Shown here piece by piece: positions 8,372-20,682 of a stretch of DNA of 64,000 nucleotides. The notes beneath the pieces were generated by a model. The model made no database searches, was not told where the DNA came from, and worked only from the letters and a program-made list of their open reading frames with translations. This stretch comes from an uncultured Sphingomonadaceae bacterium (GTDB taxonomy: Bacteria; Pseudomonadota; Alphaproteobacteria; Sphingomonadales; Sphingomonadaceae). The stretch is from NCBI GenBank assembly GCA_946479505.1, contig CAMLGC010000001.1:1-64000 (forward strand), read 5' to 3'. Within the stretch, counting starts at the first letter, position 1; every line of letters begins with the position of its first letter. The position numbers and the translations under genes are program-made.

Positions 8372-8466
8372 TGGAGGTTGCTTTGCGCCCGACGGCCGGG
8401 GCGGTGGCCCTCGACCAGGCCCGTGTCCTTGCCCCTGTTCATCGGCGGCGCCTGTAGCATGAGCAT
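8368..8466 (-). CDS. Possible 32-residue leader peptide upstream of kup
   Basis: A short frame starts at ATG 8466 with a strong GGAGG Shine-Dalgarno (GCGGAGGTCGAT) and ends with a TGA that overlaps the kup GTG start (GTGA). The peptide begins [15 protein letters not shown] and has no recognisable domain. The good ribosome site, close spacing to mutM (31 bases) and exact overlap with kup suggest translational coupling, but no conservation evidence is available. Confidence 0.35.
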   Translation of the reverse strand: MLMLQAPPMNRGKDTGLVEGHRPGRRAQSNLQ

Positions 8467-8497
8467 ATCGACCTCCGCAAACCCGTCGCGCGCATGC

Positions 8498-9310
8498 CTA
8501 ATGCTGGCATTGCGGACACCAGAACGTCGAGCGGCCGCCTTCGGTCCGCCGTCGCACGGGTGCGCCGCACGAACACGCCTCCCCCTCGCGGCCATAGACA
8601 CGCCACTGTTTGAAGAAATAGCCGAGCTCGCCGTCGGGTCGGGCGAAGTCGCGCAAGGTGGAGCCGCCCGCCTCGATCGCCGCCGCGAGCACCGCACGGA
8701 TCGCCGCGACGAGCGCCTCGAGCCGCGTCAGTCCAATGCGCCCGCCCGCGCGCGAAGGCGCGATTCCCGCGAGGTGCAGCGCCTCGCACACATAGATATT
8801 GCCCAGCCCGGCGACGATCCGCTGATCGAGCAGCAGCGCCTTGATCGGCGCGCTGCGGCCCGCGAGCGCGCCTTTCAGATATGCGGCGGTGAAATCAGGC
8901 GCCAGCGGTTCGGGCCCCATCGCGGCAAAGGGCGGAAGCACGCCGAGCGCTTCGGTCGGCACCAGATCGAGCGAACCGAATCGCCGCGGGTCGTTGAGCG
9001 CGAGCCGCCGCCCGGCCTCGGTCTCGATCAGCAGGTGGTCGTGCGGCAGCACCTGTTCGGGATCGACTCGCCAGCGCCCCGACATGCCGAGATGGAACAC
9101 CAGCGTGTCGCCGCGATCGGTGTCGATCAGCCCGTATTTCGCGCGTCGCCCGAGCCCCGTCACCACCGCACCGGTCAGCCGCTGGCCGAGATCGGGCGGG
9201 ATCGCGCGCCTGAGGTCCGCCCGTCGCGCCTGGACGCGCGCGATCCGCTGCCCTTCGAGCACGGGGCGCAGGCCGCGGACGGTGGTTTCTACTTCGGGGA
9301 GTTCCGGCAT
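8498..9310 (-). CDS. mutM: Formamidopyrimidine-DNA glycosylase (Fpg)
   Basis: MutM removes 8-oxoguanine and other oxidised purines and nicks the abasic site. The mature N terminus begins PELPEVETTVRGL, with the catalytic Pro1 and Glu2 after Met removal; GRRAKYGLI carries the conserved Lys and LGNIYVCEALHLAGI is the helix-two-turn-helix region. The C-terminal zinc finger is visible as CSC...CPQC. A longer frame from 9349 adds 13 residues but would bury the essential proline, so the ATG at 9310 is right. It is divergent from ubiE. Confidence 0.96.
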   Translation of the reverse strand: MPELPEVETTVRGLRPVLEGQRIARVQARRADLRRAIPPDLGQRLTGAVVTGLGRRAKYGLIDTDRGDTLVFHLGMSGRWRVDPEQVLPHDHLLIETEAGRRLALNDPRRFGSLDLVPTEALGVLPPFAAMGPEPLAPDFTAAYLKGALAGRSAPIKALLLDQRIVAGLGNIYVCEALHLAGIAPSRAGGRIGLTRLEALVAAIRAVLAAAIEAGGSTLRDFARPDGELGYFFKQWRVYGREGEACSCGAPVRRRTEGGRSTFWCPQCQH

Positions 9311-9369
9311 GACTCCGCTGCAGCTACGATGCGTTTGCTCCCCCAACAAGGCTTGGCTACACGCCGCAC

Positions 9370-10101
9370 ATGATCGACACCGTGTCCTTCGGCTACGCCG
9401 ACATCGCCCCCGAGGAGAAGACCGCGCGCGTGGGCGGCGTCTTCACCAGCGTCGCGAGCCGCTACGACCTGATGAACGACGCCATGTCGGGCGGCATGCA
9501 CCGGCTGTGGAAGGACCGCTTCGTGCGGCGCGTGAAGCCACGCAAGGACGAACAGATCCTCGACATGGCGGGCGGCACCGGCGACATCGCCTTCCGGCTT
9601 GCCCGCGCGGGCGCGGCCGTGACGGTTGCCGACATCAACCCCGCGATGCTCGAGGTCGGCATCGAGCGCGCGCAGCAGCGCGGCCTCGATGGTCTCGTCT
9701 GGACCGAGGCCGATGCCGAGACGCTCCAGTTCCCCGCCCGATTCTTCGACGCCTACACGATCGCATTCGGCATCCGGAACGTCACCGATATTCCGGCGGC
9801 GCTGCGCGAGGCGCATCGCGTGCTCAAGCGCGGCGGGCGCTTCTTCTGCCTCGAATTCTCGACCACGCTGTGGCCGGGCTTCGCCGAATTGTACGACGCC
9901 TATTCGCACAGGGTCGTGCCCAGGGTCGGCAAGCTGCTGGCGAACGACGAGGACAGCTATCGCTACCTCGTCGAATCGATCCGCCGCTTCCCCGATATGC
10001 CGACCTTCGGGCGGATGATCGCCGAAGCGGGGTTCGTGAACACGCATGTCGAGCCGATGCTCGGCGGGCTGGTGGCGATCCATTCGGGGTGGAAGATTTG
10101 A
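9370..10101 (+). CDS. ubiE: Ubiquinone/menaquinone biosynthesis C-methyltransferase UbiE
   Basis: This SAM-dependent methyltransferase adds the ring C-methyl group in ubiquinone synthesis. The 243-residue product has the UbiE N-terminal motif FTSVASRYDLMNDAMSGGMH, the SAM-binding loop LDMAGGTGDIAFRLA, and the signatures YTIAFGIRNVTDI and RVLKRGGRFFCLEFS. It begins the run ubiE-ubiB-(membrane protein)-coaBC with only 7 bases between ubiE and ubiB. The C-terminal GWKI end is typical. Confidence 0.96.
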   Translation: MIDTVSFGYADIAPEEKTARVGGVFTSVASRYDLMNDAMSGGMHRLWKDRFVRRVKPRKDEQILDMAGGTGDIAFRLARAGAAVTVADINPAMLEVGIERAQQRGLDGLVWTEADAETLQFPARFFDAYTIAFGIRNVTDIPAALREAHRVLKRGGRFFCLEFSTTLWPGFAELYDAYSHRVVPRVGKLLANDEDSYRYLVESIRRFPDMPTFGRMIAEAGFVNTHVEPMLGGLVAIHSGWKI

Positions 10102-10108
10102 GCGCCCG

Positions 10109-11644
10109 GTGACCATCCCCGTCGTCCATCTCTGGCGCCTGCTCACATGGGGCCGCACGCTGGCCCGCTACGGCGCGCTGCGGGGGATCGAGCGCGATCC
10201 GAACACGCCCGCGCCCGTCCGCCGGCTCGCGCGGATTGCGCGGATCGGCGCGCGCGTGCCGGAGGTGCCGCGCTATGCCGATGCATTCCAGGCGATCGGC
10301 CCCGCCGCGATCAAGCTTGGCCAGACGCTCGCGACACGTCCCGATCTGGTCGGAGAGGAGGCTGCGCGCGACCTGCTGCGCCTTCAGGATGCGCTCCCGC
10401 CGGTTCCGTTCGAGACGATCTGCGAAACGCTGCGGGCGAGCTTCGGCAAGCCGCTCGATACGCTGTTCGAATCCATCGAGGAGGTTCCGATCGGCGCCGC
10501 CTCGATTGCGCAGGTCCACCGCGCAATCACCACCGATGGCCACCATGTCGCGGTCAAGGTCCTGCGCCCGGGAATCGAGAAGGAATTCGCGCGCGCGATC
10601 GACACCTACGAATGGGCTGCCGCACAGCTCGAGGCGCTGGGCGGCGAGGCCGCACGGCTGCGCCCGCGGCTCGTCATCGAGACCTTCAAGCGCTGGACCG
10701 CGCGCGAGCTCGATTTCCGCCGCGAGGCCGCGTCGGCCTCCGAGCTCGCCGAGGCGATGGAGGCCGAGCCGCATTATCACGTCCCGGCGATCGACTGGCA
10801 GCGCACGGCGGGGCGCGTGCTCACGCTCGAATGGATCGACGGCATCAAGCTTTCGGATCGCGAGGCGCTGATCGCGGCGGGCTACGACGTGCATTCGCTC
10901 GCCGAAACGCTGGTCCACGCCTTCCTGCGACAGGCGATCTCGGAGGGCTTCTTCCACGCCGACATGCACCAGGGGAATTTGTTCGCGATCCCCGGCAACC
11001 GCATCGCCGCGATCGATTTCGGGATCATGGGCCGGATCGACCGCCGCGCGCGCGTCTGGCTTGCGGAAATCCTCTACGGACTCATCACCGGCAACTATCG
11101 CCGTGTGGCCGAAATCCATTTCGAGGCGGGCTATGTGCCCCCCCACCACAATGTCGCCGAGTTCGCAACGGCGCTCCGTGCGGTCGGCGAGCCGATGCGC
11201 GGCCTTCCGGTCAAGGACATGTCGATCGGGATGATGCTCGATTCGCTGTTCAACATCACCCGCGATTTCGACATGCAGACCCAGCCGCATCTGCTGCTGC
11301 TGCAAAAGACGATGGTGATGGTCGAAGGCGTCGCGACCGCGCTCGATCCCGACATCAATCTGTGGGACACCGCCGCACCGTTCGTGCGCGAATGGATCCG
11401 GACCGAGCTCGGGCCGGAGGCTGCGATCGCCGACCGGATCGTCACCGGTCTGCGCACGCTCACGCGGCTGCCCGACCTCGTCCGCCGGCTCGAGGCGCGC
11501 TACCCGCCGCCCGGCGGCGCGCCCCCCGCCCCGCCGTTGCGCGAGATCGAGGTGGTGCGGATCGGCGGCGGCTGGCGTTACGTCGCGGTTGCGATCCTGA
11601 CCGCGGCGGTGAGCGTCGCGGCGACCTGGTTCGTGGTACACTGA
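10109..11644 (+). CDS. ubiB: Ubiquinone biosynthesis regulatory protein kinase UbiB
   Basis: UbiB is an ABC1/ADCK-type atypical kinase/ATPase needed for ubiquinone synthesis at the inner membrane. Visible hallmarks of this 511-residue protein are the KxGQ motif (AIKLGQTLATRPDL) near residue 72, the alanine-rich nucleotide loop IGAASIAQVH, AVKVLRPGI, the catalytic-loop-like HADMHQGNLFAIPG, the metal-binding DFGIMGRID, and a C-terminal membrane segment (VAVAILTAAVSVAATWFVV). The start GTG at 10109 gives the typical N terminus; an upstream ATG at 10046 would overlap ubiE. Confidence 0.94.
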   Translation: MTIPVVHLWRLLTWGRTLARYGALRGIERDPNTPAPVRRLARIARIGARVPEVPRYADAFQAIGPAAIKLGQTLATRPDLVGEEAARDLLRLQDALPPVPFETICETLRASFGKPLDTLFESIEEVPIGAASIAQVHRAITTDGHHVAVKVLRPGIEKEFARAIDTYEWAAAQLEALGGEAARLRPRLVIETFKRWTARELDFRREAASASELAEAMEAEPHYHVPAIDWQRTAGRVLTLEWIDGIKLSDREALIAAGYDVHSLAETLVHAFLRQAISEGFFHADMHQGNLFAIPGNRIAAIDFGIMGRIDRRARVWLAEILYGLITGNYRRVAEIHFEAGYVPPHHNVAEFATALRAVGEPMRGLPVKDMSIGMMLDSLFNITRDFDMQTQPHLLLLQKTMVMVEGVATALDPDINLWDTAAPFVREWIRTELGPEAAIADRIVTGLRTLTRLPDLVRRLEARYPPPGGAPPAPPLREIEVVRIGGGWRYVAVAILTAAVSVAATWFVVH

Positions 11645-11647
11645 ATC

Positions 11648-12760
11648 GTGGCCCGCGCTCGCCCGCCCATGCTGACCGAGCGCGCGAGCCGCTTCGCGGC
11701 GCTCGACCGCCAGACCGCGCGCGTCGTCCTCGCGGCGGCCGCGATACTGGCGGCGCTTGTCGTTGCGCTTTCGACCTCGTCGTCGCTTCCCGAGCCCCGG
11801 CAGCACGCCTCGGGCCACCGCCAGACCGATGCCGCGCTCTATCGCTCGATCGTGGAGGGCGTCCGCCACGGCGGCGGCTATTACGAGGTCGCGGCCGATG
11901 CGCTGCGCTCGGGCCATTATCCGCTGCGCCCCTTCGTCGCCTTCCGCCTGCCGACGCTCGCCGTCGTCGAAGCCGCGATCCCGCAGATCGCAACCGCCGC
12001 GCTGCTGCTTGCGCTCGCCGCCGTCACCGCCGCCGCGTGGCTCGCGCGGCTGAGGTCCGCACTGCAGGCACCGGTGCCGCTCGCCGCGGGCATGGTGCTG
12101 CTCGCGGGCGGACTCGTTGCGTTCGTCCAGCCGGGACTTGCCGTCTTCCATGAAATCTGGGCCGGGCTGCTGATCGCGCTGTCGCTTGCGCTGCGGCGTC
12201 CCGGTCGCTGGCTCGATGCGGTCGCGATCGGCCTCGTCGCCATGCTCGTGCGCGAAACCGCCTTGCTGTTCGTGCTCGTCATGGGAGCGATCGCGCTTGC
12301 CGAGGGCCAGCGACGCGAGGCGATGGGCTGGGCCGCGACAGTGCTCGTCTTTGCCGGCGTGGTCGCGCTCCACATGCACGCGGTCGGCGAGGTCGTGCGC
12401 GCGGGCGACCTCACGTCACCGGGATGGAACGGCATGATGGGGTTCGGCTTTTTCCTCGAATCGGTTTCGGTCTCGACCGCGCTCGCGATTCTTCCGGTCT
12501 GGCTTTCCGCGCTGCTGCTGCTCGTGTCGCTGGTCGGCTGGGCCGGATGGAACGCGCCGCTCGCGCTTCGCTCGCTTGCGACGATTGCCGCCTTCGCCGC
12601 GCTGATCGGGCTATTCGCACGCGCGGACAATTTCTATTGGGGACTGATGGTCGCGCCGATCGCGCTGGTCGGCATCGCCTTCGCGCCCGACGCGATCCGC
12701 GACCTTTTCGCGAGCGCGCTCGACAGGCGCCGCATAACGGTGACAAGAGTCGGCCGATGA
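11648..12760 (+). CDS. Multi-pass membrane protein, glycosyltransferase-C-like (AZOBR_p60025 type)
   Basis: The product has 370 residues and roughly ten hydrophobic segments. After the first membrane segment comes a polar loop with HRQTDAALYRSIVEGVRHGG and YYEVAADALRSGHYPLRPF, which resembles the periplasmic loop of lipid-linked sugar transferases in the cell-surface glycopolymer formation family; the DAALY acidic residue could be catalytic. It starts with GTG three bases after ubiB and its stop overlaps the coaBC start (ATGA), so it is in the operon although no link to cofactor synthesis is obvious. Function is inferred from topology and motif only. Confidence 0.6.
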   Translation: MARARPPMLTERASRFAALDRQTARVVLAAAAILAALVVALSTSSSLPEPRQHASGHRQTDAALYRSIVEGVRHGGGYYEVAADALRSGHYPLRPFVAFRLPTLAVVEAAIPQIATAALLLALAAVTAAAWLARLRSALQAPVPLAAGMVLLAGGLVAFVQPGLAVFHEIWAGLLIALSLALRRPGRWLDAVAIGLVAMLVRETALLFVLVMGAIALAEGQRREAMGWAATVLVFAGVVALHMHAVGEVVRAGDLTSPGWNGMMGFGFFLESVSVSTALAILPVWLSALLLLVSLVGWAGWNAPLALRSLATIAAFAALIGLFARADNFYWGLMVAPIALVGIAFAPDAIRDLFASALDRRRITVTRVGR

Positions 12761-13962
12761 AGCGTATCCTGCTGATCGTCGGCGGCGGCATCGCGGCGTA
12801 CAAGGCCTGCGAGCTGATCCGGCTTGCGCGCAAGGCCGGGATCGGCGTCCGCTGCGTGCTCACGGCAAGCGGCGCGCAGTTCGTGACGCCGATGACGCTC
12901 GCCGCGCTCTCCGAAAATCAGGTCTTCACCAGCCTTTGGGATCTCAAGGACGAGACCGAGATGGGGCATATCCAGCTCAGCCGCGAGGCCGATCTGGTCG
13001 TCGTCGTCCCCGCCACGGCGAACCTCCTCGCCAGGATGGCCGCCGGCATCGCCGACGATCTCGCGACGACGCTGCTGCTCGCCACCGACAAGCCCGTTCT
13101 CGCCGCGCCCGCGATGAATGTGCGCATGTGGCAGCACGCGGCGACCCGCCGCAACGTCGCGCAGCTTCGCGCCGACGGCGTCACGGTGATCGAGCCCGAC
13201 GAAGGCCCAATGGCGTGCGGCGAGACCGGCCCTGGCCGACTGCCCCAGCCCGGCGCGATCCTCGCCGCGATCGAGCGCGCGCTTGGCGGTGTGCAGTGTT
13301 CCGGCCGGCTCGCGGGCCGGCACATCCTGGTTACCGCCGGCCCGACGCACGAGCCGATCGATCCGGTGCGCTATCTCGCCAACCGCTCGTCGGGGCGGCA
13401 GGGCTTCGCGATCGCCGAGGCGCTCGCCGTCGAAGGCGCGCGCGTCACACTGGTGGCCGGGCCGGTGACGCTCCCCACCCCCGTGGGCGTTACCCGCGTC
13501 GATGTGGAGACCGCGCAAGACATGGCCAATGCGGTCGCGCAGGCGCTGCCTGCCGACGCCGCCGTGCTCGTCGCCGCGGTCGCCGACTGGCGCACCGAGC
13601 CCACGCTCCACAAGATCAAGAAGGCGGGCACGGCGCCCAGCCTCGCCTTCACCGAAAATCCCGACATCCTCGCGATGCTCGCCAAGAGCCCGCACCGGCC
13701 GACGCTGCTGATCGGCTTCGCGGCGGAAACCGAACGGGTGATCGAGCACGCCGCCGCCAAGCGCGAAAAGAAGGGCGCCGACTGGATCGTCGCCAACGAC
13801 GTTTCGGGCGCAAAGGGAGAAAGCGTGATGGGGGGCGAGGCCAACACCGTTCACCTGATCCGCGCCGACGGCGTCGAAAGCTGGGAAAAGCTGCCCAAGC
13901 GCGCGGTCGCCGAACGGCTGGCCGTGCGGATCGCCGACGCACTCGCATCCGATCGCGACTGA
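12757..13962 (+). CDS. coaBC: Bifunctional phosphopantothenoylcysteine decarboxylase / phosphopantothenate-cysteine ligase
   Basis: This 401-residue enzyme carries out two steps of coenzyme A synthesis. The N-terminal CoaC flavoprotein domain (about 1-180) shows [15 protein letters not shown], the catalytic His in [19 protein letters not shown] and the substrate-clamp Cys in [14 protein letters not shown]. The C-terminal CoaB domain (about 190-401) has [27 protein letters not shown] and the Lys-rich KIKK. The ATG at 12757 overlaps the upstream stop; a longer frame from 12424 lies inside that gene. dut follows after 88 bases, a common arrangement. Confidence 0.96.
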   Translation: MKRILLIVGGGIAAYKACELIRLARKAGIGVRCVLTASGAQFVTPMTLAALSENQVFTSLWDLKDETEMGHIQLSREADLVVVVPATANLLARMAAGIADDLATTLLLATDKPVLAAPAMNVRMWQHAATRRNVAQLRADGVTVIEPDEGPMACGETGPGRLPQPGAILAAIERALGGVQCSGRLAGRHILVTAGPTHEPIDPVRYLANRSSGRQGFAIAEALAVEGARVTLVAGPVTLPTPVGVTRVDVETAQDMANAVAQALPADAAVLVAAVADWRTEPTLHKIKKAGTAPSLAFTENPDILAMLAKSPHRPTLLIGFAAETERVIEHAAAKREKKGADWIVANDVSGAKGESVMGGEANTVHLIRADGVESWEKLPKRAVAERLAVRIADALASDRD

Positions 13963-14050
13963 CCGGAGCAATCCGCGATCACCCTCAGCCAAAATAGGTA
14001 GGTCGACACGTCCGCTGGCGAAACGAACGCCGCTTCGCTACATCCGCGAT

Positions 14051-14494
14051 ATGCAACCGATCACGATCGCCATCAAGCGCCTGCCCCACGGCGACGACCT
14101 TCCGCTCCCCGTCTATGCGACCGAGGGCGCCGCCGGGATGGACGTCGTGGCGGCCGAAGCGGTGACGATCGCCCCGGGCGCACGGCATGCGGTCGCGACG
14201 GGTTTCGCGATGGCGATTCCAGCCGGCTATGAGGTCCAGGTTCGCCCGCGCTCGGGCCTCGCGCTCAAGCACGGCGTCACCTGCCTCAATACGCCGGGCA
14301 CGATCGACAGCGACTATCGCGGTGAGGTCAAGGTGATTCTCGCCAATCTCGGCGGCGAGCCCTTCGCCATCGCGCGCGGCGACCGCATTGCGCAGCTCGT
14401 CCCCGCCCCCGTCCAGCGCGCCACGCTCGACGAGGTCGATACGCTCGACGATACGACGCGCGGTGCCGGCGGGTTCGGCTCGACAGGGCGATGA
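14051..14494 (+). CDS. dut: dUTP diphosphatase
   Basis: Dut hydrolyses dUTP to dUMP, which keeps uracil out of DNA and feeds dTMP synthesis. All five trimeric dUTPase motifs are present in this 147-residue protein: GAAGMDVVA (1), [10 protein letters not shown] (2), [15 protein letters not shown] with the catalytic Asp (3), RGDRIAQLV (4) and the glycine-rich C-terminal [10 protein letters not shown] (5). The stop overlaps the start of the next gene (ATGA), continuing the coaBC operon. Confidence 0.96.
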   Translation: MQPITIAIKRLPHGDDLPLPVYATEGAAGMDVVAAEAVTIAPGARHAVATGFAMAIPAGYEVQVRPRSGLALKHGVTCLNTPGTIDSDYRGEVKVILANLGGEPFAIARGDRIAQLVPAPVQRATLDEVDTLDDTTRGAGGFGSTGR

Positions 14495-14919
14495 TCGCCG
14501 CCTTCCTCCTCGCGCTCCAGGTGGTGCCATCGGCCGCCGCAGCGGAGGCAGGACCGCAGCCGCCGCAGGACCTTCCCCAGCCGTCGCCAATCGATTGGGG
14601 CATGCTGCCGGCACTCAACTATCGCAGTCCGCGGACGATCACCCCGGCGATGCAGGGCTTCGTCGCGAACGAGGTGGCGTCGGGCCGCTGCGCGCCGCCG
14701 CGCGCGGCCGACGGACGCTACCGGATCGTCCTCAACGTGGCGGTGCTCGTCGACGGCGACGGGCAGGTGCTCCGCGTGATTCCGCACGCGATCGACTGCC
14801 CGACGGTCGAGCAGTTCGGCGCCGGCCTCGCTCTGAGCTTCGCGCGCGAGAACCTGCTGCCGCGCACGCGCGATGACGATCGCTGGTTCCGCGCGACCTT
14901 CGTCTTCGCTCAGCCGTGA
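14491..14919 (+). CDS. Small secreted protein with TonB-like C-terminal fold (hypothetical)
   Basis: The 142-residue product starts with a hydrophobic signal peptide ([18 protein letters not shown]) followed by a proline-rich linker. The C-terminal half, with [20 protein letters not shown], has the beta-strand rhythm of TonB C-terminal or TonB-box-binding domains seen in many sphingomonad secreted proteins. Two cysteines (in GRCAPP and AIDCPT) could pair in the periplasm. It overlaps dut at its start and the moeB-like gene at its stop. No specific function can be given. Confidence 0.7.
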   Translation: MIAAFLLALQVVPSAAAAEAGPQPPQDLPQPSPIDWGMLPALNYRSPRTITPAMQGFVANEVASGRCAPPRAADGRYRIVLNVAVLVDGDGQVLRVIPHAIDCPTVEQFGAGLALSFARENLLPRTRDDDRWFRATFVFAQP

Positions 14920-15670
14920 CGCTCACCGACGCCCAGCTTTCCCGCTACGCCCGCCACATCGTCTTGAAGGAGATCGGCGGCGCCGGCCAGGCGCGGCTGC
15001 TATCGGCCAAGGTCGCGCTGCTCGGCGCGGGCGGGATCGGCAGCCCGGCGATCCAGTATCTCGCCGCCGCGGGCGTCGGCACGCTGATCCTGATCGACGA
15101 CGACGCGGTCGACCTTTCCAACCTCCAGCGCCAGACGCTCTATGCGACCGCCGACCAGGGCACGCCCAAGGTGCAGGCCGCCGCCGCTGCGGTGGCGCGG
15201 CTTACGCCCGACGTGAGGGTGATCGAGCGCCCCGCCCACCTCGACCCCGACAACGCCGCCGCGCTGATCGCGGATGCGGAGGTCGTGATCGACGGCTCGG
15301 ACAGTTTCGCAACCCGTCTCGCGGTCGCCGATGCGGCGCTCGCCGCGCGCGTGCCCCTCGTCTCTGCCGCGGTCGGGCAGTTCGAGGGGCAGCTCGCGGT
15401 CTTCCGCGGCTGGGAAGCGGACAAGCCCTGCTATCGCTGCCTCGTCGGCGCCAACCCCGAGCGGGCCGAGACGAGCTGCGCCGAGCAGGGCGTGCTCGGC
15501 GCGATCACCGGGATGATGGGCAGTCTCGCCGCGCTCGAGGCCATGCGTGCCATCGTCCCGTTTGGCGAAGACCCCGCGGGCAGGCTGCTCCTCATCGACG
15601 CGCTCGATTTCCGCTTCCGCACGCTGGGCCTGTCCAAGGATCCGGCGTGCCCTGCGTGCGGCGCAGCCGC

Positions 15671-15683
<13 letters not shown>
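14916..15683 (+). CDS. moeB: HesA/MoeB/ThiF-family adenylyltransferase
   Basis: This E1-like enzyme adenylates the C terminus of a small sulfur-carrier protein (MoaD or ThiS). The 255-residue protein has [15 protein letters not shown] at the start, the ATP-binding [31 protein letters not shown] with the adenylation Arg, GSDSFATR, and paired zinc-binding cysteines (CYRC and CPAC). Without a rhodanese domain it could be MoeB or ThiF; molybdoenzymes elsewhere in the window make MoeB attractive. It starts with a GTG overlapping the preceding stop, and its 3' end overlaps the convergent pdhB by 13 bp. Confidence 0.88.
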
Positions 15684-17116
<1,433 letters not shown>

Positions 17117-17117
17117 C

Positions 17118-18164
17118 TCAATAGGTCTCCACCAGCACGTCGGTATAAAGCTCGGCCGGATCGGGCTCAGGCGTCTGCTCCGCGAAATCGGCGGCCTCGT
17201 TCACTTCCTTCCTGATCTCCTGCTCGATCTTCTTGAGCGCGTCTTCCTTGACCCCCATCTTCTCGAGCTCGCGCTTGGCGTGCTCGATCGGATCGGATTT
17301 GTCGCGCACCGACTGGACCTCGTCGCGGCTGCGATATTTGGCGGGGTCGGACATCGAGTGGCCGCGATACCGATAGGTCTTCATCTCGAGGATGATCGGG
17401 CCCTTGCCGCCGCGCACCCAGGCGAGCGCTTCCTCGGCCGCGCCGCGCGCCGCGAGCACGTCCATTCCGTCGATCTGGATGCCGGGGATGCGGAAACTCT
17501 CGCCGCGCTTGTAGAGCTGGTCCTCGGCCGACGAGCGATTGACGCTGGTGCCCATCGCATATTGGTTGTTCTCGATCACGAAGATGATCGGCAGCTTCCA
17601 CAGCTCGGCCATGTTGAAGGCTTCGTACACCTGGCCCTGGTTGGCCGCGCCGTCGCCGAAATAGGCGAGCGCCACACCCCCGTCGCCATTGTATTTGTGG
17701 CTGAAAGCGAGCCCCGTGCCGAGCGGCACCTGTGCGCCGACGATGCCGTGGCCGCCGTAGAATTTATGCTCGACGCTGAACATGTGCATCGAGCCGCCCT
17801 TGCCCTTCGAGATGCCCGCGGCGCGGCCGGTCAGCTCGGCCATCACGTCCTTGGGAGGGATGCCGCACAGCAGCATGTGGCCATGGTCGCGATAGCCGGT
17901 GATGACCGAATCCTTATCGCTGAGCGCGGTCTGCAACCCCACCGCGACCGCTTCCTGGCCGATATAAAGGTGGCAGAACCCGCCGATCAGCCCGAGCCCG
18001 TAAAGCTGCCCCGCCTTCTCCTCGAACCGGCGGATGAGCAGCATCTGCTTGTAGAAATCGAGCAGCTCGTCCTTGGATGCGTCGTACCGCTGGGGCTCGT
18101 CGGGCCTCTCGCGGTTGGGTTGGGCGGGTTCGGCTTTGCGTTGGCGCGCGGGTGCTTTGGCCAC
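17118..18164 (-). CDS. pdhA: Pyruvate dehydrogenase E1 component, alpha subunit
   Basis: PdhA binds thiamine diphosphate and forms E1 with PdhB. The 348-residue protein has the TPP motif [20 protein letters not shown] ending at [10 protein letters not shown], and the phosphorylation-loop-like [17 protein letters not shown] charged N-terminal tail of about 30 residues ([17 protein letters not shown]) precedes the core, as in related alphaproteobacteria. The start GTG at 18164 has GAGG upstream; a longer frame to 18233 begins before the apparent -10 box and is rejected. Confidence 0.95.
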   Translation of the reverse strand: MAKAPARQRKAEPAQPNRERPDEPQRYDASKDELLDFYKQMLLIRRFEEKAGQLYGLGLIGGFCHLYIGQEAVAVGLQTALSDKDSVITGYRDHGHMLLCGIPPKDVMAELTGRAAGISKGKGGSMHMFSVEHKFYGGHGIVGAQVPLGTGLAFSHKYNGDGGVALAYFGDGAANQGQVYEAFNMAELWKLPIIFVIENNQYAMGTSVNRSSAEDQLYKRGESFRIPGIQIDGMDVLAARGAAEEALAWVRGGKGPIILEMKTYRYRGHSMSDPAKYRSRDEVQSVRDKSDPIEHAKRELEKMGVKEDALKKIEQEIRKEVNEAADFAEQTPEPDPAELYTDVLVETY

Positions 18165-18203
18165 GGGGGAACAACCTCGTTTCCGTAAGGGAGAATGGGC
18201 GAG

Positions 18204-18233
18204 CCTATAGGCCGGTTTCGCCGCCCGGTGCAA
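18204..18233 (-). promoter_or_regulatory. Sigma-70-type promoter for pdhAB
   Basis: On the minus strand TTGCAC (18233-18228), an 18-base spacer and TATAGG (18209-18204) lie about 40 bases before the pdhA GTG at 18164. This gives a short leader holding the Shine-Dalgarno. Confidence 0.55.
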
Positions 18234-18355
18234 TCACCCCGGACGGTGCCGCCAGCCGTTCGGCGCATGTCCCGGAAAAACGCGAAAGTGCGCGCGTTTG
18301 ATCCGCGCACGTCTTTCGGCATCGCGGGAACGGTCGCCGGGGACGCCGGCACCCT

Positions 18356-18667
18356 TCAATTCAACGGGATGATGATCTCGTCCGGGTGGACCACGTTGAG
18401 CTTCTCGCGGGTTAGCTCGTCGACCAGATCGGGGTTGGCGTGGCGCGGATCGAGTAGTTTCACCCGGTTCTTGAGATCGGCGCGCTGCTCGGCGAGCTTC
18501 GTGTACTCGACCTTCTTGATCGCGAGCTGGTGCGTATATTCGCCATAGGCGAGCACCCCGTTGGGGCCGAGCACCGCATAGCCGCCGAAGAAGGCCAGGA
18601 TAACGAGACCCAACGCCGGAATCCATGTCCGCCGCAGCATCACCGCAAAGGTCGAGCGCTTCTTCAT
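18356..18667 (-). CDS. Septum formation initiator family protein (FtsB/DivIC-like)
   Basis: This 103-residue protein has a short basic N terminus, one membrane segment (about residues 14-33, PALGLVILAFFGGYAVLG) and a following helical stretch (HQLAIKKVEYTKLAEQRADL) suited to a coiled coil. This is the architecture of FtsB/DivIC, which link early and late divisome proteins in the periplasm. The conserved end, LDPRHANPDLVDELTREKLN, matches the alphaproteobacterial subgroup. It lies between eno and pdhAB on the same strand, a common placement. Confidence 0.88.
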   Translation of the reverse strand: MKKRSTFAVMLRRTWIPALGLVILAFFGGYAVLGPNGVLAYGEYTHQLAIKKVEYTKLAEQRADLKNRVKLLDPRHANPDLVDELTREKLNVVHPDEIIIPLN

Positions 18668-18724
18668 TGCGCGAATCTTAACTATCGCGACTCGCGGATC
18701 AAGCAGGTTTTTTCCGCATGCCCG

Positions 18725-20017
<1,293 letters not shown>

Positions 20018-20099
20018 CTAGGGCTGGGCGCATGTTTCGGCGGCGGCGGGCGGCGCTCTAGCCGTTCGGGCCGCTGACGGCAATTCGATTGGCGAGCAT

Positions 20100-20124
20100 G
20101 GAACGCTCGCCGGGCCGGGTTGTT
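20100..20124 (+). promoter_or_regulatory. EcfG-like general-stress promoter (GGAAC-N16-TGTT)
   Basis: GGAAC at 20100-20104 is followed after 16 bases by TGTT at 20121-20124, one base off the GGAAC-N16/17-CGTT pattern of alphaproteobacterial EcfG. The inferred start of transcription is about 20 bases before ATG 20155, which supports that start over longer in-frame options at 20089 and 20131. Confidence 0.45.
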
Positions 20125-20154
20125 GTCGTGATGAAACGGGAAAGGGCTTTCGAG

Positions 20155-20679
20155 ATGGCCGAGAACGACACGATCACGCCTGGCACGACAACCGCAGCGC
20201 CCCCCGCCGGCACCGGCTCCGGGGGCAGCACCGCCACCAAGGCGAAAGCTGCCGCCAAGACGGTCTCGAACGAGGCATCCGGCGCGAAGGACACCGCCTC
20301 CAAGACGATCAAGGACAGCGCGAGCAAGCTTTCCGACCAAGCGACCGGCAAGGCGCGCGACTACGCGGCGCAGGGCAAGGCGAAGGCGGCGGGCGCGCTC
20401 GACGAATTTTCCAAGTTGATGAACGATGCCGCCGGTTCGGTCGACGACAAGCTCGGCGCGCAGTACGGTGACTATGCCCGCTCGGCAGCGCGCTCGCTTT
20501 CGGGCTTTTCGCAGTCGCTCGACGCCAGGGATGTCGACGCGCTCCTCGATGACGCGCGCAATTTCATCCGCAAGAGCCCCGCGGTCGCGATCGGCACCGC
20601 GGCCGCGATCGGCTTCGTGCTCGCGCGGCTGGTAAGATCGGGCCTCGACACCGCCGACACCGACCCCGACCGCGGCTGA
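20155..20679 (+). CDS. Ala/Lys/Ser-rich helical protein with C-terminal membrane segment (hypothetical, stress-type)
   Basis: The 174-residue product has an Ala/Gly/Thr-rich N terminus, then a long amphipathic region with LEA-like repeats (KAAAKTVSNEASGAKDTASK, KIKDSASKLSDQATGKAR-type), and a C-terminal anchor FIRKSPAVAIGTAAAIGFVL near residues 140-160. The anchor resembles those of ElaB/YqjD/DUF883 proteins that tether to the inner membrane. It is followed 3 bases later by a holin-X-like membrane protein. An EcfG-like promoter lies upstream. The function is unknown; an envelope or ribosome-associated stress role is a guess. Confidence 0.75.
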   Translation: MAENDTITPGTTTAAPPAGTGSGGSTATKAKAAAKTVSNEASGAKDTASKTIKDSASKLSDQATGKARDYAAQGKAKAAGALDEFSKLMNDAAGSVDDKLGAQYGDYARSAARSLSGFSQSLDARDVDALLDDARNFIRKSPAVAIGTAAAIGFVLARLVRSGLDTADTDPDRG

Positions 20680-20682
20680 GCG

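Noticed and set aside
6620..9373. Very long plus-strand open frame (about 900 codons) across kup and mutM
   Set aside because: It is antisense to two clear genes, is rich in Arg/His/Gln and low in hydrophobic residues, and has no domain. GC-rich third positions make such frames common.
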